DNA of 9,229 nucleotides from Casp-actino8 sp032118015 (GCA_032118015.1 JAULYE010000191.1:1-9229), one strand, 5' to 3'. Counted from the first letter of the stretch, positions 1 through 6,295 are shown. Notes: a model not told the origin generated them from the sequence alone. Program-made: numbers and translations.

Positions 1-2
1 TC

Positions 3-830
3 GACTTCTTCGAGGAGATCGCCAAGTACAGAGCAGCGCGTCGGCTGTGGGCGAAATGGATGAAGGATCGCTACGGAGCCTCACGAGAGAGGTCTCTGCA
101 ATTGCGATTCCACACCCAGACCGCAGGCGTGTCCTTGACGGCTCAGCAGCCTGAAGTCAATATCGTGCGCACGGCAATCGAAGCCCTGGCGGGCGTTCTC
201 GGCGGCACTCAGTCGTTGCACACGAATTCGATGGATGAAGCTCTCGCTCTGCCGACGGAACGAGCAGCGCGGATCGCTCTACGAACTCAGCAGGTTCTCG
301 CCTACGAAACCAATGTCGGTCATGTCGCCGATCCGCTGGGTGGTTCGTATTTCGTCGAAGCGCTCACCGATGAGATGGAGTCCCGAGCCGAAGAGATCTT
401 CGCAATCATCGAAGGTATGGGCGATGGATCGATGTTGGAGGGATGCATCGCCGGGATCGAGGAGAACTGGTTCCAAGGGCGTATCGCAGACAGCGCATAC
501 GACCTCGAACGAGCCTTTCACCGCGGTGAGCGAACAGTCGTCGGAGTCAATCGCTTCCTCGAAGGCAATGATGATTCCGATCTCGACATCTTGCGGATCA
601 CCAATGAAGACGAAGCGAAGCAGAAAGAACGCCTCGCTCGGGTGCGGGGTGAGCGCAATGCCGCGGCTGTCGAGCTAGCTCTGAAGCGGCTCGAGCGCGA
701 TGCCATGGATCCGGAGGTCAATCTCATGCCGTCGTTGATCGATGCATCCAATGTGTATGCCACTGTTGGAGAGATGATGGGTTCGATGGCCACGGTTTTC
801 GGACGACATGTAGAGGTGCCGACCATCTGA
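3..830 (+). CDS. Acyl-CoA mutase large subunit (methylmalonyl-/isobutyryl-/2-hydroxyisobutyryl-CoA mutase family), 5' truncated
   Basis: The frame is already open at base 3 and gives 275 residues of the C-terminal part of the catalytic TIM-barrel subunit of a coenzyme-B12 carbon-skeleton mutase, ending in TGA. The family core is clear: RFHTQTAGVSLTAQQP, which carries the active-site His that lies near the cobalamin, then LGGTQSLHTNSMDEALALPTE, ARIALRTQQVLAYE and DPLGGSYFVE. The chain stops after the barrel, and the B12 domain is encoded by the next gene. That split is typical of isobutyryl- and 2-hydroxyisobutyryl-CoA mutases and of some archaeal or actinobacterial methylmalonyl-CoA mutases. 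The residues that decide the substrate lie in the missing N-terminal half, so the exact reaction (a 1,2-rearrangement of an acyl-CoA in the cytosol) cannot be named. One oddity is PEVN where relatives usually have PYNN. The family call is very secure; the substrate is open. Confidence 0.95.
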   Translation, partial: DFFEEIAKYRAARRLWAKWMKDRYGASRERSLQLRFHTQTAGVSLTAQQPEVNIVRTAIEALAGVLGGTQSLHTNSMDEALALPTERAARIALRTQQVLAYETNVGHVADPLGGSYFVEALTDEMESRAEEIFAIIEGMGDGSMLEGCIAGIEENWFQGRIADSAYDLERAFHRGERTVVGVNRFLEGNDDSDLDILRITNEDEAKQKERLARVRGERNAAAVELALKRLERDAMDPEVNLMPSLIDASNVYATVGEMMGSMATVFGRHVEVPTI

Positions 831-861
831 ATGCTCCTAGCCTGGGGGCACTTCGTCGATC

Positions 862-868
862 GGGGAGG
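862..868 (+). promoter_or_regulatory. Shine-Dalgarno site that sets the start of the B12-binding subunit
   Basis: GGGGAGG lies 7 nt before the ATG at 876. The same frame also opens at an ATG at 831, directly after the stop of the large subunit. That ATG has no ribosome binding site of its own, and its 15 extra residues (starting MLLAWGHF) match nothing expected in the family. The start at 876 is therefore preferred. Confidence 0.75.
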
Positions 869-875
869 TTCGGTC

Positions 876-1304
876 ATGGGTGAGCAGTCGAAGACCGATG
901 TCCAGGGCACTTTGCGCGTCCTTGTCGCCAAAGTCGGTCTCGACGGCCACGATCGCGGGGTCAAGATTGTGGCTCGTGTTCTGCGTGATGCTGGGATCGA
1001 AGTCATCTACACCGGTCTTTTCCAGACTCCGCAAACAGTTGCCTCCGCTGCAGTGGATGAAGATGTCGACGTCGTCGGATTGTCGATGTTGTCGGGGGCC
1101 CACATGACGCTCGCCCCGCTCGTCGTGAAGGCACTGCAGGATCGAGGCGCTGATATCCCAGTCGTGGTCGGTGGCATCATCCCTCCTGGAGACATCTCGG
1201 AGTTGCACAGAGCCGGCGTCGCCGAAGTTCTCGGACCGGGAGCTGGAGCCGAGGAAGTCGTCGCAGCGGTCATTCGCGCAGCCGCGAGATCAGCCCACGC
1301 CTGA
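876..1304 (+). CDS. Cobalamin-binding small subunit of acyl-CoA mutase
   Basis: A 142-residue stand-alone B12-binding (Rossmann-like) domain, the normal size for the small subunit of a split acyl-CoA mutase. The base-off/His-on signature is present: DGHDRG (the DxHxxG motif, whose His coordinates cobalt), then LSMLSGAH (the SxL motif), and VVVGGIIPPGD with the GG that contacts the nucleotide tail. It follows the large subunit by 45 bp on the same strand, so the two are almost certainly co-transcribed and form the heteromeric holoenzyme. A MeaB/ArgK-type GTPase chaperone often accompanies such pairs but is not downstream here, because the next gene is on the opposite strand. The stop TGA is 22 bp from the stop of that convergent gene, with no obvious terminator hairpin between them. 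The family is certain; the substrate depends on the large subunit. Confidence 0.93.
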   Translation: MGEQSKTDVQGTLRVLVAKVGLDGHDRGVKIVARVLRDAGIEVIYTGLFQTPQTVASAAVDEDVDVVGLSMLSGAHMTLAPLVVKALQDRGADIPVVVGGIIPPGDISELHRAGVAEVLGPGAGAEEVVAAVIRAAARSAHA

Positions 1305-1326
1305 TCCCCTCATCTCGACGAGTCGC

Positions 1327-2082
1327 CTACTGCAGGCCGCGCAGTGTTCCTCCATCGAGTGGGAGAGCCACACCGGTCATGAATCGCGTGTGGACGGAAC
1401 ACATGAAGGCGGCGACTTTGCCGAAATCGTCAGGATCGCCGAGGACTCCAGCAGGGACGCTGGCTGCAAGTCCGGCTGTTTCGCCGTAGAGAGCTGTCAG
1501 CCGATCGGTCGAGTGCAGACCCGGTTGCAGAGAGTTCACGGTCACTCCATCACCAGCGACTTCTCGAGCAAGAGTTTTGAGGAATCCGGTGACGCCAGCC
1601 CGCGCTGTATTCGACAAGATCAAGCGATCGATGGGTTCGCGCACTGCTGCAGATGTGATCGCCAGTACCCGACCCCATTTGTTGGCCCTCATGTCGGGGA
1701 CGACGCTCTGGCAGAGCGCGACAGTTGACAAGAGGTTGAGGCGGAGAGCATCGGAATACGCCTCGAACGATGTGCTGGCGAAGGTACCAGGGGGAGGCCC
1801 TCCGGCGTTGGCGATCAGAATGTCGATCCCTCCCATCGCGGCTCGTGCCGATTCCACCAATTCATGAACAGCCATCTGATCGCTGACATCGGCTGGGAAG
1901 TGATGAACCGGCACATCGGTCTTCGTCGATAGGGATTCAGCTGCCATCGCAAGCCTGTTTGGATCGCGCGCCGACATGACGACGGTGACACCTTCGAGGG
2001 TGAGCGCCTGTGCAGTGGCAAATCCGAGTCCACTCGAGCCGCCGGTGATGAGTGCTCGCTTACCTCTCAGTCCGAGGTCCAC
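1327..2082 (-). CDS. SDR-family oxidoreductase (FabG-like) without the canonical YxxxK pair
   Basis: A 251-residue short-chain dehydrogenase/reductase. The cofactor loop TGGSSGLG is at residues 13-20, NAGG at 92-95, the structural Asn at 116 (RLNLLS) and the active-site-type Ser at 144 (AITSAA). Where classical SDRs have YxxxK, this protein has S157-N-T-A-R161, followed by AGVTGFLKTLARE. Both catalytic Tyr and Lys are thus absent. A subgroup of BKR-like SDRs with LSNxxRAG at this place is known, so this is probably a subfamily trait and not decay. The GTG start at 2082 is chosen because AAGGAG (2088-2093) lies 5 nt before it; the frame continues upstream to 2157 but that part covers the end of the kinase gene. 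The gene overlaps the 3' end of the kinase by 16 bp, so translation is probably coupled. The substrate is unknown and conventional dehydrogenase activity is uncertain. Confidence 0.88.
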   Translation of the reverse strand: MDLGLRGKRALITGGSSGLGFATAQALTLEGVTVVMSARDPNRLAMAAESLSTKTDVPVHHFPADVSDQMAVHELVESARAAMGGIDILIANAGGPPPGTFASTSFEAYSDALRLNLLSTVALCQSVVPDMRANKWGRVLAITSAAVREPIDRLILSNTARAGVTGFLKTLAREVAGDGVTVNSLQPGLHSTDRLTALYGETAGLAASVPAGVLGDPDDFGKVAAFMCSVHTRFMTGVALPLDGGTLRGLQ

Positions 2083-3080
2083 TGGTTCTCCTTCGACATC
2101 ACTTGACGCAGACGGTGATCCGGCTTCGGACGTGCTCCGACGTGTTCGATGACCCATGCGGAAATGCGCGTTGCGAAGTGGGCGGCGTCCACGTGAGATT
2201 TCGATCCGAGGAAGTGAGCAAGGAACGCGCCTGCAAAGGAGTCACCGGCACCAGTTGCGTCGACCAGGTTGTTCGTCGCCGGCGGAATGTGGTGGGCGTC
2301 GACTCCGTCGAAGACCAGTGCACCCTCGGCGTCGAGCTTGAGAACGATCAGCGCAGTGGGAAAAAGGTCTTGCAATGCGTGGGCCATGGCGATCGGCTCG
2401 GTGCATCCGGTGAGGACGGTTCCTTCTTCTTTGTTGGGAAGCACGATGTCGAAATCGAGGTCAGTGCAGGCGGCGAGAAATGCATCGACTCCCATCTCCT
2501 GGATCATCTGAAACGAGCCGGGATCGAAGGAAATCGTTGCACCACTGTCACGAGCCAGCCGCGCTGCTCGACGTGCTGCAGAACGTGGGGGATCGGTGAA
2601 GAACGACCATGCTGTCAGATGCAGATGTTGTGCCGCTGTGATTTCTTCGGAGGGCAATTCGGACGGCATCAAGAAGAAGTCGGCTCCATGACCCGACACC
2701 ATGGAACGTTGCCCGGTGTGATCGACGAATACTGCAACTGATCCGGTCGAATGGGCCTCAGTCTCCACGAGATGTGAGATGACACCCTCTTTTTCGAGGT
2801 CCTCCAAGGCCAATTGGCCGAATCGGTCACGACCGACTTTGCCGACGAACCGTGTCGCCAGTCCACACCGACTGGCCCACACAGCGACGTTGGCTGCGCT
2901 TCCCCCAGGGAACAGAAGAACTTCTCCGAACGTGTCACCGCCGCGGAGCAGTTCGGTATTGGTTCGAATCAATACGTCCCACGCGAAGTCACCGAGCACA
3001 CACAGCGGTGTCCTCGGTGATGGGACTCCAGCTGACAGTGTTTGAGACGACACAGGTTGCAGACCTTGGGAAATGGTCAT
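2067..3080 (-). CDS. PfkB-family carbohydrate/nucleoside kinase
   Basis: A 337-residue ribokinase-like (PfkB) kinase that would transfer phosphate from ATP to a sugar or nucleoside hydroxyl in the cytosol. Visible marks are the N-terminal substrate motif GGSAANVAVWAS (59-70), the NKEE metal/phosphate motif (226-229) and the PfkB signature 2 DATGAGDSFAGAF starting at residue 284, with D290 as the expected catalytic base and GAGD forming the anion hole. The start is uncertain. ATG at 3080 is the first plausible one, but it has no well-spaced Shine-Dalgarno, and the family core only begins near residue 26 (CVLGDFAWDV), where a GTG could also serve. The open frame runs upstream to 3470, but that extension is antisense to the transporter and low in sense. 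It is divergent from the EamA transporter with only about 31 bp between starts, and is co-transcribed with the SDR. The substrate cannot be told from the sequence. Confidence 0.9.
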   Translation of the reverse strand: MTISQGLQPVSSQTLSAGVPSPRTPLCVLGDFAWDVLIRTNTELLRGGDTFGEVLLFPGGSAANVAVWASRCGLATRFVGKVGRDRFGQLALEDLEKEGVISHLVETEAHSTGSVAVFVDHTGQRSMVSGHGADFFLMPSELPSEEITAAQHLHLTAWSFFTDPPRSAARRAARLARDSGATISFDPGSFQMIQEMGVDAFLAACTDLDFDIVLPNKEEGTVLTGCTEPIAMAHALQDLFPTALIVLKLDAEGALVFDGVDAHHIPPATNNLVDATGAGDSFAGAFLAHFLGSKSHVDAAHFATRISAWVIEHVGARPKPDHRLRQVMSKENQWTSD

Positions 3081-3111
3081 CTCACCGAGGGTATCTGCGA
3101 GACTGAACCTG

Positions 3112-4035
3112 ATGTCGATCGACACACCAGCAACCTCCCCGGCACCGGTCTCGAGTCCGACAGGGGGGCTATCAGCACCAGTGATCGCCGCATTGGCCGC
3201 GGTCTGGATCGTGTGGGGTTCGACGTATCTTGCGATCAAGATCGGTCTCGAGACCATGCCGCCGTTCTTCATGCAAGGCACGCGCTTCGTTTTTGCTTCT
3301 GTGATCATGCTGGTCATCCTTCGCCGGCGAGGAGTGCCCTGGCCGACGAAGGTGCAGATTCGCCACGCCGCGATGATCGGAATCGTGTTGCTGATCGGCG
3401 GACTCGGTTTTGTCACCCTCGCGGAGGACCGAGGCGTCGACACGGGACTCGTGGCCACGATCATCGCCATTCAGCCGATGATGATGTCGCTCTGGGGCGG
3501 GTTGTGGAGACAATGGCCCCTACGGCTCGAGTGGGTAGGAATGGTGATTGGACTCGGGGGAGTCGTGATCCTGATGTCGGATGATGGGTTGTCCGGATCC
3601 TGGAATGGGATCTCCCTCGTCTTCATCGCCTGTGTGTGCTGGAGTTTCGGTTCGGCGCTGAGTCGCAGAATCGACATGCCCGATGGCTTCATGACGACAG
3701 CAATCGAGATGGCGGCCGCGGCAGTGGCGTACATGCTCTTGTCCCTCGTGCGGCGCGAGCAGATCGACGTGCCGAGTCTGCGCAGTTCTCTCGCAGTGGT
3801 GTATTTGATCATTTTCGGCTCGATCATCGCTTTCACAGCGTTCACGTACTTGATCAGCCATGTCAGTGGACCTCTTGCAATGAGCTACGCCTACATCAAT
3901 CCAGCCATTGCCGTGCTGTTGGGTGTGACATTGAGCAATGAGGTGTTGTCCGCCAACATGGCAGTCGCACTACCCGTTATTCTCGTGGGCGTGGCATTGG
4001 TGACCAACGCATCGAGGCGGGTACAGACGACATGA
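3112..4035 (+). CDS. EamA/DMT-superfamily membrane transporter (YedA-like)
   Basis: A 307-residue very hydrophobic protein with the ten-helix, two-repeat layout of the drug/metabolite transporter superfamily. The first helix carries VWIVWGSTYLAIKIG, followed by METMPPFF-like and GTRFVFAS segments. The second half ends with YAYINPAIAVLLGV, typical of EamA domain 2. It sits in the cytoplasmic membrane and probably exports a small metabolite or amino acid; the substrate is not predictable. The ATG at 3112 is chosen because it avoids overlap with the divergent kinase. An in-frame ATG at 3073 would add 13 residues. Neither has a convincing ribosome binding site, so a leaderless or short-leader mRNA is possible. 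The stop overlaps the start of the next gene (ATGA, 4032-4035), which implies co-transcription and translational coupling with the selenoprotein candidate. Confidence 0.9.
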   Translation: MSIDTPATSPAPVSSPTGGLSAPVIAALAAVWIVWGSTYLAIKIGLETMPPFFMQGTRFVFASVIMLVILRRRGVPWPTKVQIRHAAMIGIVLLIGGLGFVTLAEDRGVDTGLVATIIAIQPMMMSLWGGLWRQWPLRLEWVGMVIGLGGVVILMSDDGLSGSWNGISLVFIACVCWSFGSALSRRIDMPDGFMTTAIEMAAAAVAYMLLSLVRREQIDVPSLRSSLAVVYLIIFGSIIAFTAFTYLISHVSGPLAMSYAYINPAIAVLLGVTLSNEVLSANMAVALPVILVGVALVTNASRRVQTT

Positions 4036-4592
4036 GTCATTCATCGAAGGTCTTCGCAAGCGTGACAGTGGCTGGAATGCTGACTCTCGTCGCCTGTGGA
4101 GGGGGTTCCTCGTCCGACTCGGCTGAAGGTCTCGCAACGACTGTCGTCGCGAGTGCTCCGACTCCGGCCGATACCTCGTCGCCTGATTCGTCCTCGGCAG
4201 GGACAACCCCTGCGCCAGCTCCGACACTTCTCGATCCATCGACGGATCTGGACGCGATCGACAGCCCCATCGTTTTGTGGTTCTGGTCGCCTGGTTGAAG
4301 CCAGTGCAATGACGAAGCCCCCTCGGTCGAGGAGGCATACCAAACCTACGGAGACTCCGTCGTGTTCCTCGGGGTCGCTTGGAGTGGTACCAGTGATGCG
4401 ATGCTCGACTTCATCGACCGGCATGGGATCACGTTCCCTACAATCGTCGATCAGTCGGGTGAGATCTACCTCCGGTTCAAGGTTCCATATCAGCCGGCTT
4501 GGGTGTTCATCGATGCCGAAGGCAACAATCGACGCGTCATGGGAAGCCTCGGTGAGGACGAATTGTTGGAAAACATCCAAACGATCACATGA
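4032..4592 (+). CDS. Thioredoxin-fold (MPT53/DsbE/TlpA-like) lipoprotein; probable selenoprotein with TGA at 4296-4298 read as Sec
   Basis: Read through the TGA at codon 89, this is a 186-residue protein. Residues 1-22 are a lipoprotein signal with lipobox LVAC (Cys22), followed by a Ser/Thr/Pro/Ala linker to about residue 68. The thioredoxin-like domain has VLWFWSPG-U89-SQC92-NDEAPS, then VVFLGVAWSG, and VPYQPAWVF with the cis-Pro at 155. In actinobacterial MPT53/DsbE proteins the same place reads FW(x)PWCxxCNAEAPS, so the TGA falls exactly on the first, nucleophilic Cys, giving UxxC. The frame after the TGA is intact for 97 codons up to TGA 4590-4592. A SECIS-like hairpin follows the TGA. 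The protein would be an extracytoplasmic thiol-disulfide oxidoreductase anchored to the membrane. It overlaps the transporter by 4 bp. A gene finder will call only 4032-4298 and perhaps 4362-4592. Alternatives are a nonsense mutation or a sequencing error; the hairpin and the exact position argue against both. Confidence 0.85.
4296..4336 (+). promoter_or_regulatory. Candidate bacterial SECIS element (Sec-specifying UGA plus hairpin)
   Basis: Downstream of the UGA (4296-4298), bases 4317-4324 (GCCCCCTC) pair with 4329-4336 (GAGGAGGC). There are 3 bp, one C·A mismatch (4320/4333), then 4 bp, closing a GGTC tetraloop at 4325-4328. The loop starts 26 nt after the UGA. General rules for bacterial SECIS elements are a short stable upper stem, a small apical loop with G in the first two positions and roughly 16-37 nt from UGA to loop; all are met. 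GGUC also matches the core of the loop in the E. coli fdhF SECIS. The hairpin is inside the coding frame and encodes part of the NDEAPSVEEA segment, as expected for bacteria. It would recruit SelB with Sec-tRNA. Confidence 0.75.
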
Positions 4593-4776
4593 GAGCGTGA
4601 GCACTCCTGTGTGTTCCGCCGCAAGGTGATCATCCAAGTCCGAACCTTCGATTCGCGGCTTGCCCGACACAATTTTCCTGTGTCTTCGTGCAGTTTCGAG
4701 TGTGTGTCGTAGGTCATGTTTCAGAGTCGTCTTGAATCTCTCAAGGTGTCGGGGGAGCGGGCCGATACCTCTCACC

Positions 4777-5886
4777 GTGAAAACAACTCTGAAAAATCTC
4801 AGTCGAGCAGTGTTGATCTCCTTGTGCTCGGCAACAGCTCTCGGTTTCGTCGGAGCGCCGGGTGCCATGGCTGCACCGGCAGTGTCTGCATCGAAGGGTT
4901 TTACGTATTCGGTCAAGCCGGGAGATTCGCTCATCGGTATCGCCCGCCGAGTCAATGTCACCATCGATGAACTGCTGAAGGTCAACGGGTTCGTGAGGTC
5001 GAGTGTGATCCATCCGGGTCGCACCATCAAACTCCCGGACAATGCTGTTGTCGAGTCCGGAACCCCCTCGACGCAGGCAAGCGCACCCACCACCTACGTG
5101 GTCAAGTCGGGGGACTCGCTGATCGGTATCGCCCGACGGGCAGGAGTGACACTGCAGCAGATTCTCGATGTCAACGGGTTCGTGAAGTCGAGCGTGATCC
5201 ATCCGGGTCGCAGTATCAAGCTTCCCGCCGGTGCCAGCATGCCGCAGGCAACAGCAGTGCTCTCGACTTCGGCAGCATCGAGTACCTCGTCTTCGGCTAC
5301 GAGTTCTTCGGCTGCGGGTTCTCCGGCTGCGGGTTCTTCAACCGAGTCGGATCTGCCCACGTACACCATTCAGGCAGGTGACTCTCTCACGCGCATCGCA
5401 AGTAAGGCGCAGGTCTCCCTCGATGATCTGTTGAAGGTGAACGGGTTCACCAAGGCATCGGTTATTCATCCCAAGCAGGTCATCAAGCTTCCAAGGGGTG
5501 CAGCAACCCCGCCGTCGCGAGTCCAGGCGATGATCGCATTCGCAATGTCGCAGATCGGCAAGCCGTATGTGTTCGGTGCAGCTGGCCCCAACAGCTATGA
5601 CTGTTCGGGTCTCGTCCGAGCCAGTTTCTTGAAGGTCGGTGTGTCGGTACCTCACCAGAGTCAGGCCCTGGCCGGCGTGGGAACCGCTGTGGACTGGCGC
5701 AACTCGCCGATTCTCCCCGGAGACTTGGTGATGACTGCCAACAGCACCTCGGGTGGTCGCATCGGGCACGTGGCCATTGCCATCAGTTCGACACAGGTCG
5801 TCGAAGCTCTTAGTGCCGGTAAGCCGGTCTCGACATCTCGGATGCCGAGCAAAGATCGGATTCTCGAAGTACGCCGCATCCTCTGA
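4777..5886 (+). CDS. Secreted triple-LysM NlpC/P60 peptidoglycan hydrolase
   Basis: A 369-residue secreted cell-wall enzyme. Residues 1-33 form a signal peptide (KTTLKNLSR, a hydrophobic core, then AMAAPA). Three LysM domains follow at about 43-87, 106-150 and 195-239 (each with Y-x-(V/I)-(K/Q)-(P/S/A)-GDSL and VNGF(V/T)(R/K)(S/A)SVIHP), then a C-terminal NlpC/P60 domain from about 246 to the end. The nucleophile is Cys276 in YDCSGLV, the His is 331 in IGHVAIAI, and Glu343 lies 12 residues later. The Cys/His/Glu set with this spacing is like mycobacterial RipA. LysM binds glycan chains; the P60 domain cuts D-Glu/meso-DAP stem-peptide bonds during growth or division. The GTG at 4777 is chosen because it begins the signal peptide. 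The frame opens upstream at a TTG (4660), but those 39 residues do not look like a secreted N-terminus. The Shine-Dalgarno is weak (GGGGGAG at 4751-4757 is far). The 184-bp upstream gap contains a small hairpin (4731-4745) but no riboswitch I can recognise. Confidence 0.92.
   Translation: MKTTLKNLSRAVLISLCSATALGFVGAPGAMAAPAVSASKGFTYSVKPGDSLIGIARRVNVTIDELLKVNGFVRSSVIHPGRTIKLPDNAVVESGTPSTQASAPTTYVVKSGDSLIGIARRAGVTLQQILDVNGFVKSSVIHPGRSIKLPAGASMPQATAVLSTSAASSTSSSATSSSAAGSPAAGSSTESDLPTYTIQAGDSLTRIASKAQVSLDDLLKVNGFTKASVIHPKQVIKLPRGAATPPSRVQAMIAFAMSQIGKPYVFGAAGPNSYDCSGLVRASFLKVGVSVPHQSQALAGVGTAVDWRNSPILPGDLVMTANSTSGGRIGHVAIAISSTQVVEALSAGKPVSTSRMPSKDRILEVRRIL
5295..5339 (+). repeat. Three 15-bp tandem repeats in the Ser/Ala linker of the LysM hydrolase
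   Basis: Units at 5295-5309, 5310-5324 and 5325-5339 are near-identical copies of GGCTGCGGGTTCTYC; the first is more diverged. They encode the Ser/Ala/Gly linker between LysM 2 and LysM 3. The 15-bp unit is a multiple of three, so slippage would change linker length without breaking the frame. Confidence 0.75.
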
Positions 5887-5908
5887 CGCACGTCAGTTCT
5901 GCGTTCTG

Positions 5909-5938
5909 AACGAGCCGCCCCACAAGGGGCGGCTCGTT
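5909..5938. terminator. Perfect 13-bp hairpin, probable terminator for the LysM hydrolase gene
   Basis: Left arm 5909-5921 (AACGAGCCGCCCC) and right arm 5926-5938 pair perfectly over 13 bp around an ACAA loop, 22 bp after the hydrolase stop. The stem is GC-rich and ends in TT on the plus strand, but there is no long T tract. It is symmetric and could also stop minus-strand transcription coming from the tRNA-Gly side. Confidence 0.7.
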
Positions 5939-6018
5939 CGCGTGAGCGGGTGACGTGTGATCCCATAACGCAATCGAGCCACCCCAAAAGGGCGGCTCGT
6001 TCGCGTGAGCGGGTGACG
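5911..6018. repeat. Two short degenerate repeats, each with a hairpin plus a tRNA-Gly 3'-end fragment
   Basis: Segments 5911-5955 and 5975-6018 are near-identical over about 44 bp: a GAGCCGCC-type hairpin, then TTCGCGTGAGCGGGTGACG. The last part (GAGCGGGTGACG at 5944-5955 and 6007-6018) is, in reverse complement, the 3' end of the tRNA-Gly gene at 6338-6409. The period is 63-64 bp. The tRNA piece at 6007 is shared with the first of the long repeats, so the two arrays are contiguous. Confidence 0.85.
5975..5999. terminator. Second, imperfect copy of the GAGCCGCC hairpin
   Basis: Arms 5975-5984 and 5990-5999 form 10 positions with one A·C mismatch around CAAAA. It is a diverged copy of the hairpin at 5909-5938 and belongs to the same short repeat. 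On the minus strand the loop reads as a TTTTG stretch. It may be a back-up terminator for transcription coming from either side. Confidence 0.55.
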
Positions 6019-6075
6019 GGATCCGTCGAACTGCCTTCGGCAGGTTCTCCTCCCGATTCCCGAGATAAAACCCAT

Positions 6076-6117
6076 CGAACACAAAAGCCCCACCTAACGG
6101 CAGGGCTTTTGTATTCG
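6076..6117. terminator. Hairpin of repeat unit 1 (terminator-like)
   Basis: ACAAAAGCCC (6081-6090) pairs perfectly with GGGCTTTTGT (6103-6112). Beyond a C·A mismatch, CGAA/TTCG (6076-6079 with 6114-6117) extends the stem. The A-run and T-run on opposite arms make it a bidirectional intrinsic-terminator-like element. Confidence 0.7.
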
Positions 6118-6185
6118 AGCGGGTGACGGGATCCGTCGAACTGCCTTCGGCAGGTTCTCCTCCCGATTCCCGAGATAAAACCCAT

Positions 6186-6227
6186 CGAACACAAAAGCCC
6201 CACCTAACGGCAGGGCTTTTGTATTCG
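6186..6227. terminator. Hairpin of repeat unit 2 (terminator-like)
   Basis: Identical copy of the hairpin at 6076-6117, 110 bp further on. The core arms are ACAAAAGCCC and GGGCTTTTGT. Confidence 0.7.
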
Positions 6228-6295
6228 AGCGGGTGACGGGATCCGTCGAACTGCCTTCGGCAGGTTCTCCTCCCGATTCCCGAGATAAAACCCAT

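Noticed and set aside
831..875. Upstream ATG for the B12-binding subunit
   Set aside because: There is no ribosome binding site, while GGGGAGG fits the ATG at 876.
518..1006. Minus-strand open frame across the mutase subunits
   Set aside because: It is a shadow of the two well-supported plus-strand genes, Ser/Arg-rich with no motif.
3081..3470. N-terminal extension of the PfkB kinase
   Set aside because: These 130 residues are the antisense of the transporter and lack family similarity; the kinase fold begins after 3080.
4296..4298. Simple nonsense mutation or pseudogene explanation for the in-frame TGA
   Set aside because: The codon lies exactly at the redox Cys, the downstream frame is intact, and a SECIS-like hairpin follows at the right distance. 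An error cannot be fully excluded, so confidence is below 0.9.
4593..4776. c-di-AMP (ydaO-type) riboswitch before the NlpC/P60 gene
   Set aside because: Such elements are common before actinobacterial hydrolases, but I cannot find the conserved core. Only small hairpins (for example 4731-4745) are present.
4041..5093. Long minus-strand open frame of 350 codons
   Set aside because: It is antisense to the lipoprotein and the LysM domains, shows no domain, and its apparent repeats mirror the LysM repeats.
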